A stretch of 48,546 bases of DNA from Planctomycetia bacterium (GTDB taxonomy: Bacteria; Planctomycetota; UBA1135; UBA2386). Below, piece after piece: positions 17,724 to 25,948 of this stretch (within the stretch, counting starts at the first letter, position 1; the number at the start of each line of letters is the position of its first letter). Made by a program: the position numbers and the translations under genes. The notes under the pieces were generated by a model. It had not been told where the DNA came from, made no database searches, and saw nothing but the letters and a program-made list of their open reading frames with translations. The stretch is taken from the NCBI GenBank assembly GCA_005776475.1, contig SXPB01000043.1, positions 1 to 48,546 on the forward strand, read 5' to 3'.

Positions 17724-17750
17724 AACGAGGCGGGTCATCCCGCCTCGTTT
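17724..17750 (+). terminator. Rho-independent terminator after the porin gene
   Basis: AACGAGGCGGG-tcat-CCCGCCTCGTT is a perfect 11-bp stem with a 4-nt loop, followed by T. With the stem's own closing TT this makes a GTTT tail. It lies 54 bp after the porin stop, before the promoter region of the FAD protein. Confidence 0.75.
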
Positions 17751-17771
17751 GCTGTACGGTCGATCCCGGCG

Positions 17772-18728
17772 ATGACCTGCGAGCAGTTCGACCACATCGT
17801 GCTCGGCGCCGGAATGCGCGGCCTGCACGCCGCGGTGCATTGGCGCCGCCTCCATCCGACCGGCCAGCTCCTGGTCGTCGACGCCGCCCCGGCCCCCGGG
17901 GGCAGCCTGCGCACGCAGCGCACCAACGGCTTTGCGTGCGAACTCGGCCCGTTCGCGTTCACCCGCGAGGAACTGGCCCCGATCCTCGGCCTACTGACCA
18001 CACCGCCCCAGCCGATCGCCGCCCTGCCGGCCGCCCGTTCGGGTCTCCTGCGCACCGCCACCGGCAACCGACCCCTTGCCGTGACGCCGGAGCCTCTTTC
18101 GTTCCGCTCCGGCATCGAAGAGCTGCCGCAAGCCTGCCGGCGCGAACTGGGGAATGCGCTGCGGCTCGGCCGCGCGGCCACGCGACTCGACCACGACGGC
18201 ACCGGGTTTGTGGTCACGCTCGATGGTCAGGTCGAGACCACGGTGGCGGCAACGCAACTGACCGTGGCGCTACCGGACCGCACCGCCGCCCGCCTGCTCG
18301 CCCGCTTCGACCCCGCCCTCGGCGACGTCGCCGCGCGCATCACCGAGTCCGAGCGCGCCTTCGCGTTCTTCGGCGGCGCGCGACCCGACTGGCCAGATCT
18401 GGCCGGCTACGGAATCGTGCCGGACGATGGGATCGAGTCGCCGTTGACCGAACTGATCTTCTGCAGCGAAGTGTTCCCCGGCCGCGCCATGGCCGGGCGG
18501 TTTCTGGTGCGCGCCGAGATCGCCGACGCACCAGCGTCGGTGCCCGAGCCCGAACTTCTCGCCATCGCCGCTGCCGAAGTTCGCCGCTGGACCGGGACCC
18601 GTGCCCCGTTCGGCCTGCAGAAGCTGCATCGCTTCGTGATCGAAGCCCCCGACGGCCATCGCGTCGAAACCCGCCAACGCCTCGCATCGTTGTGCGGCCG
18701 CGTGCCAGGCTTCGCGGTCGCCCCCTGA
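17772..18728 (+). CDS. FAD/NAD(P)-binding amine-oxidase-like protein
   Basis: The product is 318 residues. The N-terminus is a Rossmann dinucleotide-binding motif, HIVLGAGMRGLHAAVHW, with the glycines at 12, 14 and 17 and the ribose-binding acid at Asp37. It continues with APGGSLRTQRTNGFACELGP, which matches the second FAD-contact strand of amine oxidases and protoporphyrinogen oxidases. The length is well short of HemG/HemY (about 450 residues), and a clear C-terminal GG-ATG FAD motif is missing; it ends RVPGFAVAP. The enzyme may be a reduced member of the family, and whether it binds FAD fully is uncertain. A TACGGT hexamer lies 11 nt before the ATG. Confidence 0.65.
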   Translation: MTCEQFDHIVLGAGMRGLHAAVHWRRLHPTGQLLVVDAAPAPGGSLRTQRTNGFACELGPFAFTREELAPILGLLTTPPQPIAALPAARSGLLRTATGNRPLAVTPEPLSFRSGIEELPQACRRELGNALRLGRAATRLDHDGTGFVVTLDGQVETTVAATQLTVALPDRTAARLLARFDPALGDVAARITESERAFAFFGGARPDWPDLAGYGIVPDDGIESPLTELIFCSEVFPGRAMAGRFLVRAEIADAPASVPEPELLAIAAAEVRRWTGTRAPFGLQKLHRFVIEAPDGHRVETRQRLASLCGRVPGFAVAP

Positions 18729-18733
18729 ACCGA

Positions 18734-18739
18734 TAGCCT
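18734..18739 (+). promoter_or_regulatory. Leaderless-type -10 hexamer TAGCCT
   Basis: TAGCCT lies 7 nt before the ATG at 18747, in the 18-bp gap after the FAD-protein gene, with no Shine-Dalgarno sequence. It suggests the DUF1801 gene has its own start of transcription. Confidence 0.45.
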
Positions 18740-18746
18740 CCCGCGC

Positions 18747-19313
18747 ATGGTGCAATCGAAGGCCAAGACCGTCGTCGAATATCTCGACTCGCTGCCACTC
18801 GACCGTCGCGTCGAAATCGAACCCGTGCGCAAGGTGATGCTGCGCAACCTCGACAAGGGGTTCGCCGAGACCATCCAGTACGGAATGATCGGCTACTGCA
18901 TCCCGCACAGCCTGTTCCCGGACGGCTACCACTGCGACTCGAAGCAGCCGTTGCCGTTCGGAGGCCTCGCGGCGCAGAAGAACGCGTTCTCGCTGCACCT
19001 GATGGCGCTCTACATGAACATTCCGCTGCTGCAGTGGTTCACTGCCGAGTGGAAGAAGACGGGCAAGAAGCTCGACATGGGCAAGGCCTGCATCCGCTTC
19101 AAGAAGGCGGATGACCTGGCGCTCGATGTGATCGCCGCGCTGCTGAAGAAGGTGACGCTGAAGAGCTACGTCGATACGTATGTCCGGCTGCGCGACGGCT
19201 CCGCCGCCAGCAAGTCGCAGACCAAAGCCAAGGCTGCCACCAAGCCGAAGGCCAGCGCGCAGGCGCCGGCGAAAGCGAAGACGAAGCCGGCCGCGAAGCA
19301 GCCCACCAAGTGA
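18747..19313 (+). CDS. DUF1801 domain protein with lysine/alanine-rich tail
   Basis: The product is 188 residues. Residues 5-150 match the DUF1801/YdhG fold: TVVEYLDSLPLDRR, then IQYGMIGYCIPHS, GGLAAQKNAFSLHLMALY and KACIRFKKADDLALDVIAALL. Known members include the Bacillus iron chaperone Fra; most members are small cytoplasmic proteins of unclear role. From about 155 the chain becomes a low-complexity K/A/P tail (KAKAATKPKASAQAPAKAK) like those of histone-H1-like bacterial proteins, which could bind nucleic acid or simply be disordered. Confidence 0.85.
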   Translation: MVQSKAKTVVEYLDSLPLDRRVEIEPVRKVMLRNLDKGFAETIQYGMIGYCIPHSLFPDGYHCDSKQPLPFGGLAAQKNAFSLHLMALYMNIPLLQWFTAEWKKTGKKLDMGKACIRFKKADDLALDVIAALLKKVTLKSYVDTYVRLRDGSAASKSQTKAKAATKPKASAQAPAKAKTKPAAKQPTK

Positions 19314-19369
19314 TCCGCGCCGCCACATAAGGAACAGCGGGCGACCGGCCCTTGGCGCATGAAACTCCC

Positions 19370-21493
19370 ATGCGCACCCGGACCCTGTCGTTCTTGTTCC
19401 TCATCGCGTGGCCAATGCCGCTGCTGGCGCAAGCGCCGAGCGCCATCGCTGCACCTCACTTCGACGCCAACGTGGTCGGACTGCACGACGACGACGCCGG
19501 AGTGCCGCTTGGCCTTGGCGCCAACTATCAGGCTCGCTTCTACGGTGATCGCTTCGAGTTCAAGCCCGTGCTCGGCGCGATGGCCCCGCACGACCTGCCG
19601 CTGACCCTGCGGGCGACGCATCTCGGCCGCGGCGGGTTGGCGCCGGTCGGCAACGCACGCCGCGACCGCCACGATCTGAGCATCCACTACGTTCGCCCCG
19701 AGTTCGTCGAACGCCTCGAAGTACGCAGCGAAGGACTGAAGCAGAGCTTCGTGTTCGCGACGCTTCCGGCGGGCGATGGCGACCTCGTCGTGCGCGCCGA
19801 GTTGACAACGGAACTGCGGCCGACGCCTACTGCCGATGGTGGTATCGACTTCACTCTGCCAGGGATCGGTGGAGTGCATATCGAACCGGTGCTCGGCATC
19901 GATGCGCGCGGCGCCACCTGCCGGGGCACTCTGCGCCAAGTCGATGGCGGGATCGAGTTCGTGCTGCCGCGCGCCTTCGTCGACCGCGCGGCGCTGCCGC
20001 TGGTCGTCGACCCGCTGCTCGCGCCCATCGTGGTCGTTTCGGCGCATGCAAACGACGAACGACAAGTCGATGCAGCTCGACTCGGTGCGCCGGTGGGAAT
20101 GACTGCGATCACGTACCGAAGGCAGATTTCCGGCGCCAACACCGACATCTACGTCAGCTATGTCAACGACGCCGGCGTCTTGACTTCAACAGTCGTCGCG
20201 GAATCGACCACCGTCTCCGGTGACAGCCCGAGGATTGCCGCCGTCCCGGCAAGCGGCAAGTGGTTCGTGGTCTGGAACGAAAGTGGCAACGTCGGCGGAC
20301 GCCAGCTGGTCCCGAACGGAACGTCGGGTTCGCTGCTGCTGGCGGCGACGGCGAACACCGAAGGCCAGGCCACGGTGTCCGGCGGCGAACGCGGCGGCGC
20401 CACGAACGTGTGCGTGGCGTGGCTCGACAGCACCAATGACCAGATCCGCGGCTGCCTCGTCGATACGGCGGCCGCAGCTCCGGCCGCCAGCGTCAGCGCG
20501 ACGATCCTCACGGACGCCGGCACCTTGACGCAGCTCGGCGCTCCGTCCTTGCCCAGCACCAGTGCCAGCACCGAGCTCCTGCTCGTCTACCAAAGCGAGA
20601 GCAGCATCACCGGCGCGACCTCGGTTCGTGGCGCAAAACTCGACAGCAGTGTCGCGCCGAGCCTCGCGGCCGCGACGTTCGCAATCGCGGGTGGCGCCAC
20701 CAGCGCGCTGAGTCCGGTCGTCGCCGGCGATGGTGCCGATTGGACCGTCGCCTACCGCACCAACAACACACTGACCGGGGCTGGTGCTGCGTGCGTTGGC
20801 GTGCACCACCACGGCGCCGCCGTGCTGACGACGCCGCGTTCGCTGGTGCCCCTCGGCACATCGGTTGGCCAGATCGACATCGCTTGGGCCGGGGACTCGG
20901 CTTGGCTTGCGTTCTCGCGCGGCAGCGGAGTCAACCACGACGTGGTGCTCCTGTCGATCGATCCGCTCAACTGCGCCAACTGCGAAGGCGAGCTGCTTGC
21001 CGATGCCGGCGGCAACGATGCCAGCGTCGCCGTGACCGCGCTTGACGACGGGCTCGGCTCGATCACGTACGTGCCAATAGCCGCGAGCGTGGGCAACGTG
21101 TCACTGCAGCGTTTCAGCAGTTCCGACGGCACCGTGACGATCGCCGGCGCTGGCACCGTGGGCGCGCACACCGTGGCGAAGTGTGTGCGCGCCGGGCGCG
21201 CCGACTTCGGCATCGAGATGCATGGCGCTCCAGCGGGCGTGCCTGCGTTCGCGTTGGCTGCTTCGACTCGCATCGACTACGCGTGCGGAGGCGGAACGCT
21301 CGTGCCGGACCTGTTCGGCGGCTTCCTCCTCGCCGTCGGCAACACCAGCGCTGTCGGCGACGTGCGGCTGCAGATCCCGTTGCCGCCTGGAGTGCCCGCC
21401 AATGTCACGCTGTTCGTCCAAATGGCGGTGCCGGGCCCGGGCTGCCTCGGTGTGGTCGACATCAGCAACGCCTTGCAGATCCAGTTCCAGTGA
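19370..21493 (+). CDS. Large secreted protein, first of two tandem paralogs
   Basis: The product is 707 residues. I use the ATG at 19370 because it begins a signal peptide (RTLSFLFLIAWPMPLLAQ). Residues about 20-220 form a module shared with the next gene: YQARFYGDRFEFKPVLG, a SIHYVRPEFVERLEVRSEGL stretch and a closing FVDRAALPLVVDPLLAPI. This closing strand resembles the end of the N-terminal domain of SBBP-repeat/DUF7948 secreted proteins. The middle (about 230-560) has repeated WFVVWNESG and NVCVAWLDS-type strands, reminiscent of a beta-propeller reporting 'value' blades. The C-terminal 80 residues are a glycine/cysteine beta tail (PGPGCLGVVDISNALQIQF). No catalytic motif is visible. Confidence 0.75.
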   Translation: MRTRTLSFLFLIAWPMPLLAQAPSAIAAPHFDANVVGLHDDDAGVPLGLGANYQARFYGDRFEFKPVLGAMAPHDLPLTLRATHLGRGGLAPVGNARRDRHDLSIHYVRPEFVERLEVRSEGLKQSFVFATLPAGDGDLVVRAELTTELRPTPTADGGIDFTLPGIGGVHIEPVLGIDARGATCRGTLRQVDGGIEFVLPRAFVDRAALPLVVDPLLAPIVVVSAHANDERQVDAARLGAPVGMTAITYRRQISGANTDIYVSYVNDAGVLTSTVVAESTTVSGDSPRIAAVPASGKWFVVWNESGNVGGRQLVPNGTSGSLLLAATANTEGQATVSGGERGGATNVCVAWLDSTNDQIRGCLVDTAAAAPAASVSATILTDAGTLTQLGAPSLPSTSASTELLLVYQSESSITGATSVRGAKLDSSVAPSLAAATFAIAGGATSALSPVVAGDGADWTVAYRTNNTLTGAGAACVGVHHHGAAVLTTPRSLVPLGTSVGQIDIAWAGDSAWLAFSRGSGVNHDVVLLSIDPLNCANCEGELLADAGGNDASVAVTALDDGLGSITYVPIAASVGNVSLQRFSSSDGTVTIAGAGTVGAHTVAKCVRAGRADFGIEMHGAPAGVPAFALAASTRIDYACGGGTLVPDLFGGFLLAVGNTSAVGDVRLQIPLPPGVPANVTLFVQMAVPGPGCLGVVDISNALQIQFQ

Positions 21494-21507
21494 CCCCGCG
21501 TGTTCCA

Positions 21508-23688
21508 ATGAACCTCCTCCATTCCTTTCTGTTCTCGGCTCTGGGCGCCGCGGTGGCTTCGGCGCAGGCTCCTTCGGCACCAAACCTGGGCGCCATCATC
21601 GATCGCGCGTTCGGCACGAGCATCGATGGCGACGACGTCACGGGGATCGGGCCGCAGTACCTGCTGCGCGCCTCCACCGACGGCGTCGTCTTCACGCCCG
21701 TGCTCGGCAACGGCGCGCCGCGGCCACTGCCGCTCGGCTTGCGCTTCCTCGATGCGCGGCGCAGCGGGCAGCCGATCGCAATGTCGGCGGCACGACGGCA
21801 CCACGCTGCGAACACCGTGCACTACGACCACGGGAACGTGCTCGAACGCTACGAGCTGCGCGCCGACGGCGTCGAGCAGACGTTCACCTTCGCGCAGCGA
21901 CCGGCGGGTGAAGGCGACCTCCTGGTGCGGCTCGCCGTCGACAGCGTTGTCTCCGGGGTGGCCGATGCCAGCGGCGGCATCGCGTTCCATGAACATGGTC
22001 GCGGCGTGCACTACGGCGCTCTGGTCGGCGTCGATGCGCGCGGCGCGCGCGTGCCCGGCAACATCACGCTGCAAGGCAACGTGCTCGAACTGAAGTTGCC
22101 GGCGGCCTTCGTCGATGCCGCGGCGTACCCGCTGACGTTCGATCCGCTGATCGGCCCTTCGGGCTTGCTGAACACAACGGCTGATGACGGGCAGCCGGTC
22201 GCCTGTGCCTTCGATGCACCCGACCGTTGGCTCGTGGTGTGGCGGCGCGTAGTCGCCATCGGCGAGGGCCACCTGGTGGCGCAACTGGTCGACAACGGCT
22301 TCGGCGTCGGCGCGCCCGCCTTGCTCGACAACACTGCCGGCTCGGATGTCGCCGAAGCCGCGATCGGCGCAATTCCATCGCAGGGCGTCTTCGTGGTCGC
22401 TTGGCGTCGCGTGTCGCTGTTCGGCACCCAAGCGCCATTGATCGTGCGTGGCGTGCCGGTGAACGGCGGCGCCTTCACGTCGTCGCTGCAGCTGTCGACG
22501 AACGTGCGCAGCCACGCCATCAGTCGTGCGCCGGCAGCGTCTACGGCGCTCCCCATCGCCTTCATCACCTCGACCAACATCGTGACCTCGCAGATGGTGC
22601 AGCATTCCGGCAGCGGCCTCGGCTTGATCGGAGCTGCCTTCTCCCTCGGCACATCGCAATCCCCGGCGCCGGAGGTGGCGATCAGCCGTTCGTTCGTCGC
22701 CACCGCACCGCACTACCTCGTGGTTTGGACGGGAAGTGCGACGTCGGCCGACGACCTCGGTGGCCGACTGCTCGGCAACAGCGGAGCTCCCGTCAACTCC
22801 GCCGTGCAATTGACGCTCGGGACGCTGGCGAAAACGCAGCCCGCCGTCGACGGCAACGGCAGTGAGTTCCTCGTCAGTTGGGTGCAGAACGACGCCATAC
22901 GCGTGCAGAAGTGCACGGTGGTATCGACGCCAACCCCACTGCCGATGATGAATGGCCCGCAGACGACCCTCGCCACCGGCCTCGGCGCCACCACGGTGAC
23001 GAATGGCGACATCGTGCTGGCCGATGATCACTACGTCGCTTCCTACCAGGTTGCCACCGATCTGTTCGACACGTCCGCGCACGTCGCGGTGCTGACGCCC
23101 GACGCCACCCAAGTGGGAACACCGACGTCGCTGGTCGGCCCGACCCGGCCGGGTGGCTACACGCGCCAGGGCGTGCCTCGACTCGCGGCGCGCAACACGG
23201 TGGCCAACAACGACGACGCGGTGCTCGTGGTGTTCGAGGAAGGGCAGGGTGCGCCGCCGTTCGATCGCGATGTGGTCGGCCAGTGGTTCGAGCCGCTCGG
23301 ACAGGGTGGCGCCGTGACGACCATCGCGCAATCCTGCGGCTTCGGTGGCATCTGCTCGGCCAACGGTCCGTGCGCGCTCGGCAATGCGGCATTCAGCTTC
23401 CAGATGCAGAACGGGGACCCGACGGCACCGCTGGCGCTGCTGAGCCTCGCGCTGCCGACCGCGGCCGTGCCGTGTGGAACGTGCTCGCTGTTGCCCGGGC
23501 TCGTACTGGAAACGCATCCGCTGGTCGGCGGCAGTGCGTCGCGTTCGTTCCCGATTCCAACGGACGCGCAATTCCTCGGCGCTTCGATCCAGGCACAGTG
23601 GGCGCCCGTGTTCGGCGCCACCGGCCCATGCCCGCTGTTCCCGTTCGTGACTACGAGCACGATCCTGCAAGTCACCATCGGCTTGTGA
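21508..23688 (+). CDS. Large secreted protein, second of two tandem paralogs
   Basis: The product is 726 residues and starts 14 bp after its paralog, so the two are co-transcribed. A signal peptide (LLHSFLFSALGAAVASAQ) leads into the shared N-terminal module (YLLRASTDGVVFTPVLG; RYELRADGVEQTFTFAQRP; FVDAAAYPLTFDPLIGPS). The middle contains repeated blade-like strands of the form RWLVVWRRV, VFVVAWRRV, HYLVVWTGS and EFLVSWVQND at about 50-90-residue spacing, consistent with a beta-propeller. The tail has a Cys-rich segment (CGFGGICSANGPCALGN) and a final beta strand set ending VTTSTILQVTIGL. The role is unknown; it is probably extracellular. The duplication is old because the middles differ clearly. 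Confidence 0.75.
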   Translation: MNLLHSFLFSALGAAVASAQAPSAPNLGAIIDRAFGTSIDGDDVTGIGPQYLLRASTDGVVFTPVLGNGAPRPLPLGLRFLDARRSGQPIAMSAARRHHAANTVHYDHGNVLERYELRADGVEQTFTFAQRPAGEGDLLVRLAVDSVVSGVADASGGIAFHEHGRGVHYGALVGVDARGARVPGNITLQGNVLELKLPAAFVDAAAYPLTFDPLIGPSGLLNTTADDGQPVACAFDAPDRWLVVWRRVVAIGEGHLVAQLVDNGFGVGAPALLDNTAGSDVAEAAIGAIPSQGVFVVAWRRVSLFGTQAPLIVRGVPVNGGAFTSSLQLSTNVRSHAISRAPAASTALPIAFITSTNIVTSQMVQHSGSGLGLIGAAFSLGTSQSPAPEVAISRSFVATAPHYLVVWTGSATSADDLGGRLLGNSGAPVNSAVQLTLGTLAKTQPAVDGNGSEFLVSWVQNDAIRVQKCTVVSTPTPLPMMNGPQTTLATGLGATTVTNGDIVLADDHYVASYQVATDLFDTSAHVAVLTPDATQVGTPTSLVGPTRPGGYTRQGVPRLAARNTVANNDDAVLVVFEEGQGAPPFDRDVVGQWFEPLGQGGAVTTIAQSCGFGGICSANGPCALGNAAFSFQMQNGDPTAPLALLSLALPTAAVPCGTCSLLPGLVLETHPLVGGSASRSFPIPTDAQFLGASIQAQWAPVFGATGPCPLFPFVTTSTILQVTIGL

Positions 23689-23717
23689 CTCGGCGGCGCG
23701 ACCCGACAGCGCGGCGC

Positions 23718-24641
23718 TCAGCCGACCGGCGTGAGCCAGCTGTGCCGATCTTCGGCGCGACCGCGCGCCACCGCGAAGAAGCGTTCCTGCAGCCGCTGCG
23801 TGATCGCACCGCGCGCACCCGAACCCACCGCGAGCCCATCGACGGAGCGGATCGGCATCCCTTCGGCGACGGTGCCGGTGAAGAACGCTTCGTCGGCGGT
23901 GTAGAGCATCTCGCGCGGCAAACGCTGCTCGACGATCGGCACCGCGAGGTCGCGGCACAGCTGGATCACGCACGCGCGCGTGATGCCGCCGAGGATCGAA
24001 CTGCCGATCGGCGGCGTCGACACGACTCCCTTGTGCACGAGGAAGATGTTCTGGCCGCTGCCCTCACTGACGTAGCCGTCGACGTCGAGCACGACCGCCT
24101 CCTGGAAACCGCGGTCCTTGGCTTCACCGACCGCGAGCGCGCTGTTGACGTAGTTGCCGGCGCACTTCGCCATCGCCGGCAACGTGTCGGGAGCCATGCG
24201 CCGCCAACTCGACACGCCGACCGCGAGCCCGTTCGCCAGCAACTGCTCTTCGTTGGGCCGGATCCACGGGAAGGACGCGATCGCGATGTCGACGGGGTTG
24301 TCGTCCGGCCACACGCCGAGCGCGCCGTAGCCACGATAGACCAGCGGGCGGATGTAGCACGCCTGCTGGCCGTTGGCGCGGATCGTCGCGCGGATCGCGT
24401 CGGCGATCTGCGACTGCGTGAACGGCAGCGGCAACCGCACGATGCGGCACGACTGGAACAGCCGCTCGACGTGCTCGACCAGGCAGAACACCGCGGCCCC
24501 CTTCGGCGTCGCGTAGGCGCGAATGCCCTCGAACACGCTCGACGCGTAGTGCAACGCGTGCGACAGCACGTGCACCGTCGCCTTTTCCCAATCGACGAGC
24601 TGCCCGTTGTGCCAGATCTTCGGCTGCGGCGTGAGCTTCAC
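23718..24641 (-). CDS. ilvE: Branched-chain amino acid aminotransferase
   Basis: The product is 307 residues, the usual length for the class IV PLP enzyme that transfers the amino group between glutamate and the branched-chain 2-oxo acids. Visible motifs are SSVFEGIRAYATPKG at 34-48, Lys159 in MAKCAGNYVNSALA as the PLP Schiff-base lysine, and DGYVSEGSGQNIFLV with ITRACVIQLCRD as the cofactor phosphate site. The gene starts at a GTG that overlaps the stop of the upstream DUF1080 gene (GTGA, 24638-24641), so translation is coupled. It converges with the secreted-protein gene ending 29 bp away. No other branched-chain biosynthesis gene is in the window. Confidence 0.95.
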   Translation of the reverse strand: MKLTPQPKIWHNGQLVDWEKATVHVLSHALHYASSVFEGIRAYATPKGAAVFCLVEHVERLFQSCRIVRLPLPFTQSQIADAIRATIRANGQQACYIRPLVYRGYGALGVWPDDNPVDIAIASFPWIRPNEEQLLANGLAVGVSSWRRMAPDTLPAMAKCAGNYVNSALAVGEAKDRGFQEAVVLDVDGYVSEGSGQNIFLVHKGVVSTPPIGSSILGGITRACVIQLCRDLAVPIVEQRLPREMLYTADEAFFTGTVAEGMPIRSVDGLAVGSGARGAITQRLQERFFAVARGRAEDRHSWLTPVG

Positions 24642-25396
24642 GGCAGTTCTCGCAGGCGCAGGTTGCGGAAGTCGATCGGCGCGCCTTCGGCCTCGAGTGC
24701 CAGATAGCCGGTCGCCGGCGAGCACTTCGTGCCGCCGCTGACCTCTTCGCCGTTCACCCACAGCCGCACTTCGCCGTTGACGGCGCGCACGTAGTAGTGG
24801 TTCCACTCGCCTTTGGGCCTGGTGATGCGCTTCGTCGGGAAGCAGCGGCTGCTCTTCGCATTGCCGACCGTCCACGTCTCGCCGTTCTCGGTGTAGTCGA
24901 TCGTCGGCGTGAACGCGGTCATCGTCGAAGCACCGACCGGGAACACGTCGCCATGGCTGGTGAACCAATCGCTGCGCTTCTGCTTGTCCTTCTTCCAGTC
25001 GATTTCGAGGCCGATGTCGAGCACCTGCACTTCGATGCCACTGCGCGGCAACTGGCCGGGCTTGAGGTCGGTGAACGCCGCTTCGGGGCACCACAGGAAC
25101 AGGCCCGAGTTGCCGGCGTGGTCGTGGTGCCGCCACTCCAGCACCATCTCGAAGTTGGTGTAGACCTTCTTGCTGCGCGCGCCGCCGACCGGGCGCCCGG
25201 TGCCGACGATGACGCCATCGCGTTCGGTCCAGGTGGTCGCATCGCCGTTCACCACGACGAAGTCAGCGAGGGTCAGCGGCTGCCAGCCGGCGCCATCGAC
25301 GAACGCCTTCGGCAACGGCGTGCCTTGCCAAGTGAACGCGGCCACGGTGACGCTCGCGATCGCGAGCAGCGAGAGACTGCGGAACAACGTGCGCAT
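24638..25396 (-). CDS. DUF1080 (3-keto-disaccharide hydrolase-like) secreted protein
   Basis: The product is 252 residues from the ATG at 25396, which begins a signal peptide (LFRSLSLLAIASVTVAAFTW). The domain is a concanavalin-like beta sandwich: TERDGVIVGTGRP, VYTNFEMVLEWRHHDHAGNSG, LFLWCPE, SGIEVQVLD, GEWNHYYVRAVNGEVRLWVNG and a closing PIDFRNLRLREL. This is the DUF1080 family abundant in planctomycetes, some members of which cleave 3-keto-glycosides. A CATACT hexamer 6 nt upstream of the ATG on this strand (25403-25408) is a near-match to the leaderless promoter pattern. It is the first gene of a two-gene unit with ilvE, an unexpected pairing. Confidence 0.9.
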   Translation of the reverse strand: MRTLFRSLSLLAIASVTVAAFTWQGTPLPKAFVDGAGWQPLTLADFVVVNGDATTWTERDGVIVGTGRPVGGARSKKVYTNFEMVLEWRHHDHAGNSGLFLWCPEAAFTDLKPGQLPRSGIEVQVLDIGLEIDWKKDKQKRSDWFTSHGDVFPVGASTMTAFTPTIDYTENGETWTVGNAKSSRCFPTKRITRPKGEWNHYYVRAVNGEVRLWVNGEEVSGGTKCSPATGYLALEAEGAPIDFRNLRLRELP

Positions 25397-25433
25397 CCGG
25401 CGAGTATGCCCCGGCCGGGCCGCGCATGCAGCT

Positions 25434-25853
25434 TCACGGCGCAATCGGGCGATCGGTCCCGGCCGCTGGCAGCGTCAGGCGCCACAGGGTCCGCCACACG
25501 AACAACGTTGCGGCCGCGACCAGGCTCGCGAACACCCGCAGCACCCAGCCGTGGTCCTGGTCGCCAGCCAGCAAGCTGGGGAGGAACCACAGGACCACAC
25601 CCACCGTCAACACGACGAAGCGACCGCGTCCGAGCATCCAGTCCACCGGCACGAGCACCGGCAGGCCACCGGCGAACCACACGAACCACACGAACAGGGG
25701 TTCCCCGATCACCACGCTGCGCACACCAAACCCAATCGCTGTGGCGCCGGCGAGCCACAGCACCCGGCGCAAGCACCACAGCACGCGGCGCGCGATCCGG
25801 CCGAGCAGTTCGATCTCGGGTTCGGGCGGGCTGGTCGGATCTGGTGCGGTCAT
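25434..25853 (-). CDS. Small integral membrane protein of unknown function
   Basis: The product is 139 residues from the ATG at 25853; ATGs at 25865 and 25883 are also in frame. After a soluble acidic N-terminus (PDPTSPPEPEIELLG) there are about four hydrophobic helices (VLWLAGATAIGFGV; LFVWFVWFAGGLPVLVPVDW; FVVLTVGVVLWFLPSLLA; VFASLVAAATLFVW). I do not recognise the family. It starts about 95 bp from the end of the ATPase gene and ends 37 bp before the DUF1080 start, all on one strand. Confidence 0.6.
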   Translation of the reverse strand: MTAPDPTSPPEPEIELLGRIARRVLWCLRRVLWLAGATAIGFGVRSVVIGEPLFVWFVWFAGGLPVLVPVDWMLGRGRFVVLTVGVVLWFLPSLLAGDQDHGWVLRVFASLVAAATLFVWRTLWRLTLPAAGTDRPIAP

Positions 25854-25948
25854 CGCCGACAGCATCCGGCGCGCGCGCGCCATCGGCTACCTTCCCGCCG
25901 TGGAAACGCAGACTCTCAGTCGGCTCGCGGGCGATTCGGGATCAGGGG

